A program made the position numbers and the translations under genes. DNA of 64,000 nt from Hyposmocoma kahamanoa. Its lineage: Eukaryota > Arthropoda > Insecta > Lepidoptera > Cosmopterigidae. The notes beneath the pieces are model-generated. The model did no database searches. It was not told the DNA's origin and saw nothing but the letters and a program-made list of their open reading frames with translations. This document shows, piece by piece, positions 1 to 9,118 of the stretch. Position 1 is the first letter of the stretch, and every line of letters starts with the position of its first letter. The stretch is from positions 9,289,756 through 9,353,755 of the forward strand of contig NW_020653945.1 of assembly GCF_003589595.1 (NCBI RefSeq), read 5' to 3'.

Positions 1-156
1 GTTTTCCATTTTCGACGAGATGCGTAACGGGAAGATGGATTCCGAGTAGCATTCCTTGCCGTACCGCACTACCAGGTAGAGTTGTACATTTTGGAATGAT
101 ATGCTGAATAATGTGAATTTTGTTAACCGGAGTGTCCAAATTCGCGCCGCGGGCCT

Positions 157-400
157 GTGTTCTGGAGTGAATTCCGTTGCTCTGTTACTCATAGTGTAGG
201 GAATTTCCTTGCTGAGAAAACCTTATGCATACGAAGTTTGATCTTATTTTGTATTTTAATAAATCAAATTCAATGTCCCTGTATTTGATTTGTAGCCATA
301 ATCTATAAATTAAGATTTTTTGTTTCTGATACCAATTGTGCAAAGAACAAGTCGTGCACCTGGTAGTAAGCGACAAGTCCATAGAAGTCGCAAACATTAA
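157..400 (-). repeat. Left arm of a long imperfect inverted duplication
   Basis: The reverse complement of 843-1,110 matches this segment with small indels. It covers CCGTTGCTCTG...TAGGGAA, the CTGTATTTGATTTGTAGCC block and the R1 3' end (GAACAAGTCGTGCACC...TGGTAGTAAGCGACA). It therefore carries an R1 end only because it is a copy of the other arm. Confidence 0.7.
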
Positions 401-607
401 CTACAACTGTGTAGTTTGATGTTTGATTGAAATAATTTGCTAGAAATGTAAATATAATTTATGAAAATACTAATTCATTATTTTTCCTGTGGTCATACTG
501 TTTTAAAACCTATAGAATGTTCAATTCCCTTAGAAATTAGCATAAAGGGTTACCTTTAATAGATATTTACAAGACTGTAATTGTGAATTAGTTAACCAGA
601 CTTCGGT

Positions 608-912
608 ATTAGCAGTTGCACTAGGGGTCCTTGTGAAAGAGTTCGTTCCGTGGAGTACAGTGATCTTACCTATTTCTGCCACCAAGCAGTAATCCGAACA
701 TTACTGCGTTCCGGTCTTGAAGGGTAAGGGTGCTGGGGAAAGTACAGGTACATGGGACTTGTCAACTTATGTCTTAGAGTGACGGGCGCAGTGGCAATGC
801 CCGTCAGATCCATGCGATTTAAAGTTCTGAGCGACACTGTAACTGCTGTGGACAAGCGTGTCGCTTACTACCAGGTGTGTACGACTTGTTCTTTGCACAC
901 TTGGTATCATAA
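608..912 (+). repeat. R1 repeat, near full length
   Basis: Starts at TAGCAGTTGCACTAGG, then GTGAAAGAGTTCGTTCCG, CACCAAGCAGTAAT, the GGTGCTGG...ACATGGGACTTGTCAACT block and GCGATTTAAAG, and ends with the 3' block GTGTCGCTTACTACCAGG...ACTTGTTC and an A-rich tail. R1 has no tRNA boxes and no clear terminal inverted repeats. I cannot assign it to a known class. Confidence 0.75.
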
Positions 913-1110
913 ACAAAAATATTAATTTATAGATGATTATGGCTACAAATCAAATACAGCGACATTGAATTGTATTTGTTAATATACAAAATAATATCGA
1001 ACTTCGATCGCATAATGATAATGAGCCAGAAGATCACACCAAGTACCTGATCTCAAACAAGGGAGTTCCCTACACCAGAGCAACGGTATCCACTCCAGAA
1101 TACCTCGTCT
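843..1110 (+). repeat. Right arm of the long inverted duplication
   Basis: Partner of 157-400. It contains the R1 3' end, a unique ~100-bp flank, and a SINE-tail motif (TAGGGAACTCCC on the opposite strand). Confidence 0.7.
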
Positions 1111-1218
1111 TGTTCGTCCTGTCACATGATATTATAAAGAAAAAAGTTTAGAAAAGTTCAAATTGGTCCTACCGGGAATGGAACCCGGAACATACTCATC
1201 CAGCGCTCATACTGCGAA
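1105..1218. repeat. R1 3' end followed by a tRNA-SINE fragment
   Basis: CTTGTTCGTCCTGTCACATG then ATATTATAAAGAAAA is the R1 end. CCTACCGGGAATGGAACCCG (1,169-1,188) is the reverse of a tRNA-like B box of the SINE family also seen at 30,722-30,967. Confidence 0.5.
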
Positions 1219-1454
1219 CCCTTAGAAAAGTTAAGGAAACTACGGAAATATAGAATGTTTAAATTACTAGCAATTTATTTTCTTAACCTTGTTACCTCTA
1301 TCTATATGATTGGATCACCGTTATAAACGCTTTGCATACTGCATACTGTATGCTAATATATTAGGTACCGATAAGTTTAGAGCCAATTACTTAATAGATA
1401 ACCATTTTGAAGCAAGGTAATCAATCGCAATTCTGTGATTATCTTGCTTCAAAG

Positions 1455-1600
1455 TCGTTACCACAATGGTATTCTACCGCCTCAGAAGCAGCAGGTCGTG
1501 GGTTCGAATGCCGGCTTGCACCTCGTGAGTTTTGGAAATTTTTGTGCGAAATTTACTTTAATTTCAAATTGTTAAATTTTGGTAAAGTAATAAAACATTT
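1455..1600 (+). mobile_element. SINE fragment with tRNA-like B box
   Basis: ACCGCCTCAGAAGCAGCAGG then TCGTGGGTTCGAATGCCGGC is a tRNA-type B box (GGTTCGAATGC), followed by TGTGCGAAATTTACTTTAAT, shared with the HaSE-like SINEs at 12,776 and 57,088. Confidence 0.5.
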
Positions 1601-2502
1601 TGAGGAAATCTGTATGACGGTTTTACGATAAATTTTTATAAAGTAGATTAATTTTTGAACACACTTTGTTATAATAATAATACTGGTTTATGAATAGAAC
1701 CTCTTTAAAGTTATCTTTTGCAACATTTTAACTATCACTGGCCATTTCAATATTAGAATGATGGACTATCAATGCCACGGTATTTCTTAATTTCTTTCTA
1801 AATGCACAGGTGATTATGTACGAGAAAGCGAATTTTATAATTACATAAAAAGTATTATTTCATGTTATCACTTTATATTGTAATAAAGTACAGAACTAAA
1901 AAAAAACAAAATCTACAGTGTATCTTATAAATCAACTATAGAATAAAAAAGCGTATTCTAACGAGTCAATGGAAGTCAAATACTCGTGGAGACAAATTCA
2001 ATAAATACCAACTGTCTTTTGATAAGACTAACATGTTCGACCACCTTTCTGCTCCATCATCATACCCTGTTCACCATTTATTGAGCAACTACTCGTCAAG
2101 AGCAATCCAATAATTCCAAACTCGGTGCCGGGGTTCTACGTTTGATAAAGCTGACTTTCTGTGTTCACCTGACATCATCAGAAGAACTAAAAAAAATGTA
2201 CAGTGCTACTTATAAATCAATTATACAAAAATAGATTTCAACTAAAACCCGTAACTCAAAATAAGTGAAGTGTAATAGATATCGTTCCAGGTGGAGTATC
2301 TAAATTTGATCATTGACTCTTTAACAGTACTCAACTCTAGTCCATCAGTGGGTTATGCGTGCACGCATTAAATTGGTTTAAGCTGAGATAATTGATACAC
2401 GGTTTCCTAACACAGTTTGAATACAAACAGTTATTAAAAATTAAATTCGTATTCTCAATTTACGGTGCTGCGGAAAGGAACGGAAGCGGATTTTTGAAAC
2501 CA
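1600..2502. other. AT-rich stretch, no gene seen
   Basis: No coding frame, RNA gene or clear repeat family recognised. Short homopolymer and TA-rich tracts only. Confidence 0.5.
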
Positions 2503-2670
2503 TAGCATAATTAACTTCATATCAATTGTGTAGCGTAGAAACTAGATACGAGCCAAAAAAGCCCAGATTTAATCCGAAGAATTCTCGCGCAATCTCAGGA
2601 ATTCCCGCATATAGCGTAACGCATCTAGTTATTTACGTTTTCCAATTGACATAAAGTTCATTATGATATG
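2503..2670. mobile_element. Foldback MITE (family FB1: CATAATGAACTTT ends)
   Basis: The left arm ...ATCAATTGTGTAGCGTAGAA and right arm ...TTCCAATTGACATAAAGTTC with ATTATG are inverted relative to each other. The middle is GAATTCTCGCGCAATCTCAG and GGAATTCCCGC. Sister copies lie at 4,138-4,406 and 52,159-52,327. Confidence 0.6.
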
Positions 2671-2951
2671 TACCGATGGCAGCACATCAAGCTACACATG
2701 GAAGGATCCTGTTGCACTGGAGGCGATATTCGAATGAAAGTGTTATAGCTCAATGTGCTGTTGGCTGTACAATTTCGTTTCGGTGCAAAATACACGCTAC
2801 GAAGAATTAAAAAACGAAGTGCAGAGTACTTTCTCGAGGTTGTTTGAAGCAAAAAAATATAAAATATGATATTAATTATATTATATTATTATGTTGTAAA
2901 TATTACCAAATACAATCAACAACACTAATCGGACACCGGATATTAAAAATA
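2671..2951. other. No feature recognised
   Basis: Short overlapping open frames on both strands with no domain; probably not coding. Confidence 0.4.
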
Positions 2952-3112
2952 ACGACCTCTGTGAACGAGTTTTTATTTGCATCCCGGTTTTTATGGTGCG
3001 CCATCTCTGAGTTCCCGGATTCGATCCCTTTTCTATGTTGTCTCGGGTCTGGGTGTGTGGTACCGTCTTTGTTTCCGATTTCCATATCACCGGGACAGCA
3101 GAAGTGTGTCAA
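2952..3112 (+). mobile_element. tRNA-derived SINE (CGACCTCYGTGG family)
   Basis: Head AACGACCTCTGTGAACGAG, B-box-like GATTCGATCCC, then GTCTGGGTGTGTGGTACCGT and GTTTCCGATTTCCATATCAC. The same order occurs at 23,299-23,520. The 143-residue open frame across it has no domain. Confidence 0.6.
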
Positions 3113-3128
3113 GTTTAACAGTCAAGGG

Positions 3129-3185
3129 AATTTTTCTTTGTGTTTGTTCCATCTTTGTATCAATAATAATAACAAACTTATAGAT
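3129..3185 (+). repeat. 3' arm of the foldback tRNA-SINE family
   Basis: TTTTTCTTTGTGTTTGTTCC then ATCTTTGTATCAATAATAAT and AACAAAC matches the right arm seen at 48,890-48,935 and 40,960-41,010. Confidence 0.5.
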
Positions 3186-4020
3186 TTTTTTTTTACAAAA
3201 CATAAAGATAATAAATATCATGCTAATAAAAACATCATGATATTCAATAAAAATAAAATGTTGCGACATACATAACTGTTCAGATATTGCAAATACCAAT
3301 TACTGAATACATTTTTAGATATAAGTAATGTAGAAATTGAAATACAATTACAAAAAAAATACGTATATATATTGGGTATTCTTATTTCAAATACGGCCCT
3401 GCCCTGACTGAGATGAATAGATCTTAATTAAATTTCTTTTTTAGCGAGCTTGTATGTTCGACTCTTTATAACTTATCTACTCTGTGATCGGTTTACGCTT
3501 TGATATATTTTGCTCGAGGCGAAGGCTGTCTGTCACTCAAGGTCCACTTTAAGTGTGATTAAAAACACGTACTTAAATATATTCTACTTTCGTAGTTAAT
3601 TGCTACAATGTACAACTTTTTTAGCTATTTCCGTTTCCAAAAAACCCATATTAGTATTATTAAATATCACCAATGTATAATATGTAAATACTTCACAATG
3701 GTTTCAGTGAAATGTTGCTACTCTACAACAAATGTGAGGAAAATAACAGTAGGTAAATTTGCAAAAACCCAATTTATTGTTGCGAGTTAATAATAAAAAC
3801 ACACACACGACATCTTTGAAATATCTTCCTGTACGTTAGTAGTAAACCTTATAAAATTACTATTATGAAGAAAATTCAATAGGGCTACAAGCCTTATATA
3901 AAAATCTTTAGGGTTGACAATCGCGTCTACAACTACGATGAACGACATTATGAACAAAATTCGTTCAAATTGTAATAGCATAATGCACCTGTGTTGTGGC
4001 GTTGCAATAAATGTCTATTC
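3186..4020. other. AT-rich stretch, no gene seen
   Basis: Nothing supported. GCAATAAATGTCTATTC just before the microsatellite resembles a LINE polyadenylation tail (see findings). Confidence 0.4.
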
Positions 4021-4137
4021 TATTTTGTTCTGTTCTGTGCTGTACTGTTATGTTGTGTTCTGTTCTGTTCTGTTCTGTTCTGTTCTGTTCTGTTCTATTC
4101 TGTTCTATTCTATTCTATTCTATTCTATTCTATTCTT
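4021..4137. repeat. Pentanucleotide microsatellite (TTCTG)n/(TTCTA)n
   Basis: About 20 tandem pentamers: TTCTG-type units first, then TTCTA-type units toward the 3' side. The open frame through it (FCSVLFCS...) is a repeat artefact. Confidence 0.95.
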
Positions 4138-4406
4138 ATGAAGTTTATATCTATCGTGTAACGTACAAACTGTGTATATACGCGATGTAAGGGAGTCACC
4201 ACACTTTTTAACACAGAATCGCATTAAGCCGATTAGAAAAAGCTTTAACGGCGAAACGGCTAATCCGACAAGTATGGTTCAACACGATTACATCTAGACG
4301 ATTCCGCGTTAATAAGTTCGGTGACTCCCTAAGAAGATGTGCTGTTTTTTTTTTGGCTCGTATCTAGTTTGTACGTTTCACAATTGATAGAAAGTTCATT
4401 ATACTA
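4138..4406. mobile_element. FB1 foldback MITE with a nested second MITE
   Basis: Outer arms CGTGTAACGTACAAACT (left) and AGTTTGTACGTTTCACAATT (right) are inverted and match FB1 elsewhere. The interior (4,188-4,333) is a different element with GGGAGTCACC ends. Confidence 0.55.
4188..4333. mobile_element. MITE with inverted ends AAGGGAGTCACC / GGTGACTCCCTAA
   Basis: The ends at 4,189-4,200 and 4,320-4,332 are inverted repeats. The interior AATCGCATTAAGCCGATTAG and the GCGTTAATAAG before the right end recur in the related copy at 4,481-4,762. It lies inside FB1. Confidence 0.6.
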
Positions 4407-4480
4407 TGGTTACAATAATATCGCTTCCATTCTGCGGCAACGGAAATTAAGCGCACATCTAACAACAAAAACGTGCGCTT

Positions 4481-4762
4481 AAGGTAGTCACCACACTTAT
4501 CGATAAGGCTCCCATGAAGCCAGTTGCAAAAAATTTATGTCAATGTAGTAGCAGCGAAAAAGATTGACAAAAAGATGCGCCCGTCATCCTGAAACACACT
4601 TCATACGGAGCAAGGAGCTCTACTGCTCTGGTTTGTTGGAAAACCAAATATACGCTATTCAAAAATAGTGTCGTTTCCAAGATTTTATTTATTGCATGAA
4701 CGTAAAGGTGTTTCTGACCCACTCAAGCCGTTTCCGCGTTAATACGTGTGATAACTCCCCAA
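4481..4762. mobile_element. Second, larger copy of the GGGAGTCACC MITE
   Basis: Ends AAGGTAGTCACCACACTTAT and CGCGTTAATACGTGTGATAA then CTCCCCAA correspond to the copy at 4,188. The middle (about 4,620-4,690) contains GTTTGTTGGAAAACCAAATA and TACGCTATT, resembling the foldback family FB2. Confidence 0.5.
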
Positions 4763-5224
4763 GGCTTGTCGTCTGAATCGGCCCTTATCCTATTTTTAAA
4801 CTTCTTGCACAAGTATTTAGTGCAACGACATGCAAATATTACTGTTACGTGTTTCAAACGTGTTGTGCTCGCTTTAATGCCTTTTCAATCTAATTCATAA
4901 ATAGTAATGGGCGTTAAGGGTTTCAATTAAATGGAACATTTTTATTACACTTGGCATTGCAACTCTTCGTCTCTAAGCACCACCTTATTAAAGACGAGAT
5001 TGATAATTTCAGTTTAACTATCTGCCTTAATATAGACTTGTTTATGCTAGTTGAAAACAATTTGCCTATCATCAAAGGCCCGGATCAGAATTGCTGTTGT
5101 AAAAGCTGATAAGTACAATTATTACCCCACCATATTGAGGCACTAGAAGGAGTTTAAATGACAAGACGAACATTGATACAAAAATACACCCTTTCACGGT
5201 TAAAAGGTAGCCTCTTAAATTATA
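4763..5224. other. No feature recognised
   Basis: AT-rich, no coding frame or repeat family recognised. Confidence 0.4.
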
Positions 5225-5320
5225 CTTGACAACTGTTCAAATATTATTATTGATGCAAAGATTGAACAAACAAAGAAAGAATCCGTCGATCTGACTGGAC
5301 TCGAACAAGTGTTTCTCCGA
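5225..5320. repeat. Fragment of the foldback tRNA-SINE family
   Basis: TGATGCAAAGATTGAACAAA and TCTGACTGGACTCGAACAAG match the left arm and head of copies at 40,240 and 48,760. Confidence 0.5.
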
Positions 5321-5584
5321 CCCTACTAAGCTAAATAAGATTTAGAGTGTCTTGCAGATACCCTCGACACCATATCCAATCACTTTGCCAACCTCTTCGA
5401 AGAACTAAATCGGTAGAATTTAAAACTTATATATGTACATACATCAAAAGTGTCTAGGGATCAAGCACGTCTTTGAAAATCAGGTTTTTTAATTATTATA
5501 TTTTCAACACCAATGGTTTTTGGTCAATTTCAAAATTTTAAAAATACGTAAGTAACTAAATAAATAATGTTATGTAGATAATTT

Positions 5585-5800
5585 TAATTATTAATACAAA
5601 GATCGCACACTTAGAAAAAAGCACAGGTTTATTTAGGTTTGCTAGGATACGTCGGTTCGAAATCGGCCGGATCGACGGAAGTTTTTCTAAGTATTCGATC
5701 TTTGTATGAATAATTTATAACAAACTAGTGGAGTAATTTCACAAAAAAATAATTGAATATCATGGTGGTGAAACATCCTAACATTAAATAAAAACTTAGA
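5585..5800 (+). mobile_element. tRNA-related SINE with inverted arms
   Basis: Left TTAATACAAAGATCGCACAC then TTAGAAAAAA and right TTTTTCTAAGTATTCGATCT then TTGTATGAATAA are inverted copies. Between them is a B-box-like GTCGGTTCGAAATCGGCCGG. The tail is AACAAACTAGTGGAGTAATT, then the usual ATATCATGGTGGTGAAACAT. Confidence 0.6.
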
Positions 5801-5937
5801 TCATTTTATTTAACTTTAATGGGGTAATAAAAAAATATGTGTGTAATATAAGTAGTGTATAATGTCGACGTACGTACGTACGTGGAGATTGTATTCGAAA
5901 AATATTAAAACAAAATAGGTATCATTGTTATACTTAG

Positions 5938-6126
5938 TTATTAATACAAAGCTAAGAAAAAATCTTTCGATCCAGCTGGGTTCGATCCATTTGGCACAGA
6001 TGGCTCTACGGCAAAAAGTTATTAAAAACCAAAAAATCTGCAACAAGCACATAGAAAAATTCGTAAGGTCCGCTTATTCGTTCCGTGGCATAGTTGGCGT
6101 AGCGTCTGACACGGTTTGCTGGAACA
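5938..6126 (+). mobile_element. tRNA-derived SINE, 5' part (split by Transib)
   Basis: It carries the family's GCGCTACGGCAAAAAG-type leader, TTCGTAAGGTCCGC and the A-box-like TGGCATAGTTGGCGTAGCG, then CTGACACGGTTTGCTGGA up to the insertion point. The 3' part continues at 9,044. The start near 5,938 is approximate, because an inverted-arm sequence (AATACAAAG...AGAAAAAATC) precedes it. Confidence 0.7.
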
Positions 6127-6131
6127 CGTTG
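6127..6131. repeat. Left target-site duplication of the Transib element (CGTTG)
   Basis: Immediately left of CACTGTG and identical to the five bases right of the element. It falls in the SINE motif ACGTTGGTTCGAATCC, seen uninterrupted at about 26,243-26,258. Confidence 0.88.
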
Positions 6132-6394
6132 CACTGTGATTCCCCCATAGGCCATAAATCAAAAAAAATCATTGGCTTATCCCGGTTAGATCAACTCACT
6201 AAGTTAGTAACTAGTTAACAAGCTTCCAAAAACTATAAATATCAATGTAATTAGGTCACGTTATCATTCACTTTTGTGCATCGGAAGTGAGCGCATCGCG
6301 AGACTAATTATCACCACGTGTGAGTCATCGAAACTTAATCACTTTGTTTTTGAGTGTCACTATTCCAAATCAAGTGTTTACGTGTTGTGAAAGC

Positions 6395-8667
6395 ATGGAG
6401 ATCCAAGAGCATGGTATGTACTTTTATTATCAATTTTTTTTAATTTTTTTTATGCATATTTTTTTTATATATAAATTTTTTATTGAAGGCAGTTTTTTGG
6501 TGAAAATTTTTGGCATAACTTAATTTCCTTTAGACCTACAACTTTTGGCTGCGCTGAGCTGCACCTGAGGTATATGGTTTTTGAATAAGGAGTATGTCCT
6601 TATTAAGAGCTATAAGTTTCATTTGCATCTTGCTGCCTCTTCTTGGCTTAAAGGGGTGTCAAAGTATGCATGTCCATAGTATTGAATTTTTAATTTTTTT
6701 TTAAGTTCAGCTTTCATATTGTTTTAGGTACATTTTTCAAATGTTCTGTATCGAGGATGACAATTTTTGATATTTGGCACTCTAAAGTGGGTAATCCAAA
6801 TGAAAAAATGCAACACGTCCTGAGCACTTTGACCGAAACATCATCCCTTTCTGACGACATCGAAAATATTGATTTAGAGACTTTAAGCCTTAAAATTAAG
6901 AATATTTGTAAACGAATTTCCCACTACTGGGCAAAGTCGAATCGTACTAGATCTAAATTCTTAGAAAAATATTCAGATTGGCTGCATGTCGTTGAAAATA
7001 TTGATGTACAGCGAACTGAGTTACGTGTATCTCAGAGCTTTGACGAAGTTAAACCATCAACTTCTTCATCGCATGGCCGTCCGAGAATTAACTTTGACGA
7101 CACCAGTAAACGTACAAAAAGGAGAAGATTGGCTAGTTTGTCTAACCAAGACCCTTCTCTTGTACAGTCATTGCTCAATGCGTCCGATAGCTTGTCTTGT
7201 CCTGAAATCGATTCTAGCGAAGTTTTATCGCTCATTGTTGAAGCTCAGTTAACTCGACATCAATATATATTAGTAAAGAAATTTATAGACAATAAGTTTT
7301 CAAAAACCATTTTCCCATCTTACCAAAGTGTCGTGGAATCTAAAAAACACTGTTATCCTTCAGATATTACTGTTACAGAATCATCCGCCGAAGTCGAACT
7401 TCAAAGTTTATTAGATCATACTGCCAATCGGATTCTCAAGTCTCAAAAAGATGTTTTGGATAGTGTACCTAATGAGTCTCTAGATAAGATATCTTTGATA
7501 GGGAAATGGGGTTTCGATGGCAGTACAGGGCATTCAGAATATAAACAGTGTTTTTCTGACTCCACTCTTGAAGACAGTAGCCTGTTTGTTACTTCGTATG
7601 TGCCACTTCAGCTTGTTTTGACAACAGATAACAAAGAAAATTCAGTAGTTTTGTGGAAAAATCCTCGTCCTTCATCAACTCAATACTGTCGTCCCATACG
7701 CCTCCGATATTTGAAGGAATCGACTGCAGTGTCAGTTGAGGAAGAAGCTCATTTTAAAGATAAAATAAGGAACTTGCAGCCTACTGTTTTCAAGGAAGAA
7801 GATCGCGAATATCGCATTACTCATTGTTTGCAACTTACTATGGTAGATGGTAAAGTGTGTAATGCACTTAGTGGTGTTTCTTCATCAAAATGTTTTATTT
7901 GTAACGCCTTGCCCAGTGAAATGAACAAAATTGACGAATGTTTAAATAAGGAAGTCGATGAGAGTAAATATGAATTTGGTTTATCACCTCTTCACGCGTT
8001 AATACGTTTTTTTGAATATTTTGTTCATGTCGCGTACAAGTTAGATGTTAGGAAGTGGCAAGCTAGGTCCGCTAATGACAAAATGCTTGTTGCTGCAAAA
8101 AAATCATATGTTCAGACTCAATTTAGAGAAAGATTAGGGCTTATAGTGGATAAGCCTAAAAGTGGCGGAAGCGGAACATCAAACGATGGTAATACAGCCA
8201 GGCGGTTTTTCTCGAATTCAGAAATTTCCGCTGAAATTACTGGGATCAAGAAGGATCTCCTAGATCGTTGCTGGATCATCCTTCAATGTTTAAATTCGGG
8301 ATATAATATTAATAAGACGAACTTCGAAGAGTTCGCTTTAGAGACGGCTCGGCAGTTAGTTGCCGAGTATCCGTGGTATAACATGCCTGCTTCCGTTCAC
8401 AAAGTTCTAATTCATGGTGCTAATGTTATAGATTACGGTTTGTTGTCAATCGGAGAGTTGTCTGAAGAAGCAGCTGAAGCGACTAACAAATACATCAAGT
8501 CTTTTAGAAAAAATCATACGCGTAAAATGAGTCGCATTGTGACCAACACAGATTTAGTAAATAGGCTGCTTCTTCATTCAGATCCCTTCATAACAGGTCT
8601 ACGAAAGTTACCTGTTAAAAAAAAAGGTGTACTGTCAAAAGCTGTATTAGACTTGTTATGTATTTAA
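6395..8667 (+). CDS. Transib/RAG1-like transposase (DDE recombinase), predicted two exons
   Basis: Exon 2 contains an unbroken 636-codon frame from ATG 6,757 to TAA. Numbered from that Met, D254 (WGFDGSTGHS), D364 (MVDGKV) and E574 (SIGELSEEAAEATNK) align with RAG1 D600, D708 and E962. C379/C382 (CFIC) and H548/H553 (HKVLIH) align with the RAG1 zinc ligands C727/C730 and H937/H942. The spacing D254-D364 (110) nearly equals that in RAG1 (108), and H553-E574 (21) is close to RAG1 H942-E962 (20). Upstream, ATG 6,395-6,413 ends in G|GTATGT. The frame reopens after TTGTTTTAG at 6,727, giving a 314-nt intron (6,414-6,727) and 16 extra N-terminal residues, about 652 aa in all. A basic KRTKRRR patch (about 118-124) could be a nuclear signal or DNA contact. 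The protein should cut at the heptamer ends and insert with 5-bp duplications. Whether translation starts at 6,395 or 6,757 is inferred, not shown. Confidence 0.88.
6414..6727 (+). other. Predicted intron of the Transib transposase
   Basis: Begins GTATGT and ends CATATTGTTTTAG after a T-rich tract. Removing it joins codon 7 of the 6,395 frame (G|GT = Gly) to the main frame with no stop. The interior is very AT-rich and has stops in that frame. Confidence 0.55.
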
Positions 8668-9031
8668 AGTTAATATTGTTGAGATTTAATGTATTTTGGT
8701 ATAATTTGTGTTTTGTTTGTATTTTGTAAAATGAACTTTTTTATGTATTTTTATTGTTTTAATTTATTCATTTGTGGTTATTGTTAATACAAATAATCAT
8801 TATTTACACAGTTTTACCATTAAAAGTCGCAGTATAAAATGTTTTAGATACATCGTCTAAAAACAAAATTACTGCGAGACATTTTTACACCTAAATATTG
8901 TCAAATATTTTTTAAAATGTATAATTTTATTAATTTACGTTTACCTAATCATATTTTAACGTAATAAAATAAAAAAATAATAATAATTTCGGAGTTACGT
9001 ATTTATGACCGCCTTAGTATGGAGCGTGAAT
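8668..9031 (+). other. 3' untranslated and subterminal region of the Transib element
   Basis: AT-rich sequence between the transposase stop and the right terminal repeat. AATAAAA-type signals near 8,962-8,970 could end the transcript. Confidence 0.5.
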
Positions 9032-9038
9032 CACCGTG

Positions 9039-9043
9039 CGTTG
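9039..9043. repeat. Right target-site duplication of the Transib element (CGTTG)
   Basis: Directly follows CACCGTG and is followed by GATCGAATCCAGCC, the resumption of the SINE B-box region. Confidence 0.88.
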
Positions 9044-9118
9044 GATCGAATCCAGCCGGATCTAATGATTTTTTCTTGGTGTCTGATTTTAGTATTAATA
9101 ATTATAACAAACACATTA
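9044..9118 (+). mobile_element. tRNA-derived SINE, 3' part (split by Transib)
   Basis: It begins at the B box (GATCGAATCCAGCC) and continues through TTTTTTCTTGGTGTCTGAT to the usual tail TATTAATAATTATAACAAAC. It completes the copy started at 5,938. Confidence 0.7.

Larger units (their letters stand above)
6132..9038 (+). mobile_element. Complete Transib-superfamily (RAG1-related) DNA transposon
   Basis: The element is 2,907 bp. The left end is CACTGTGATTC (6,132-6,142). The reverse complement of the right end (9,028-9,038) is CACGGTGATTC, a 10/11 match. The similarity resumes further in as a shared CATAAAT motif (left 6,153-6,159; right on the opposite strand about 9,001-9,007). The flanks carry a perfect 5-bp direct repeat, CGTTG, at 6,127-6,131 and 9,039-9,043, the target-duplication length known for Transib. 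Both terminal heptamers differ from the V(D)J heptamer CACAGTG at one base. The insertion splits a tRNA-derived SINE whose halves (5,938-6,126 and 9,044 onward) rejoin into the family consensus. Inside is an uninterrupted transposase gene with catalytic residues intact. No second ORF such as a RAG2-like gene is visible. Open frame, precise duplication and preserved ends point to a young, possibly mobile copy. Confidence 0.9.

Noticed and set aside
2844..3275. 143-residue plus-strand ORF.
   Set aside because: It covers a tRNA-derived SINE (2,952-3,112) and its AT-rich flanks; no domain.
3914..4141. ORF with repeated FCSVLFCS.
   Set aside because: Translation of a pentanucleotide microsatellite.
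6320..6394. GTG-initiated upstream extension (SHRNLITLFLSV...) of the transposase first exon.
   Set aside because: GTG initiation is not expected in a nuclear gene; the in-frame ATG at 6,395 suffices. The segment is more likely 5' UTR.
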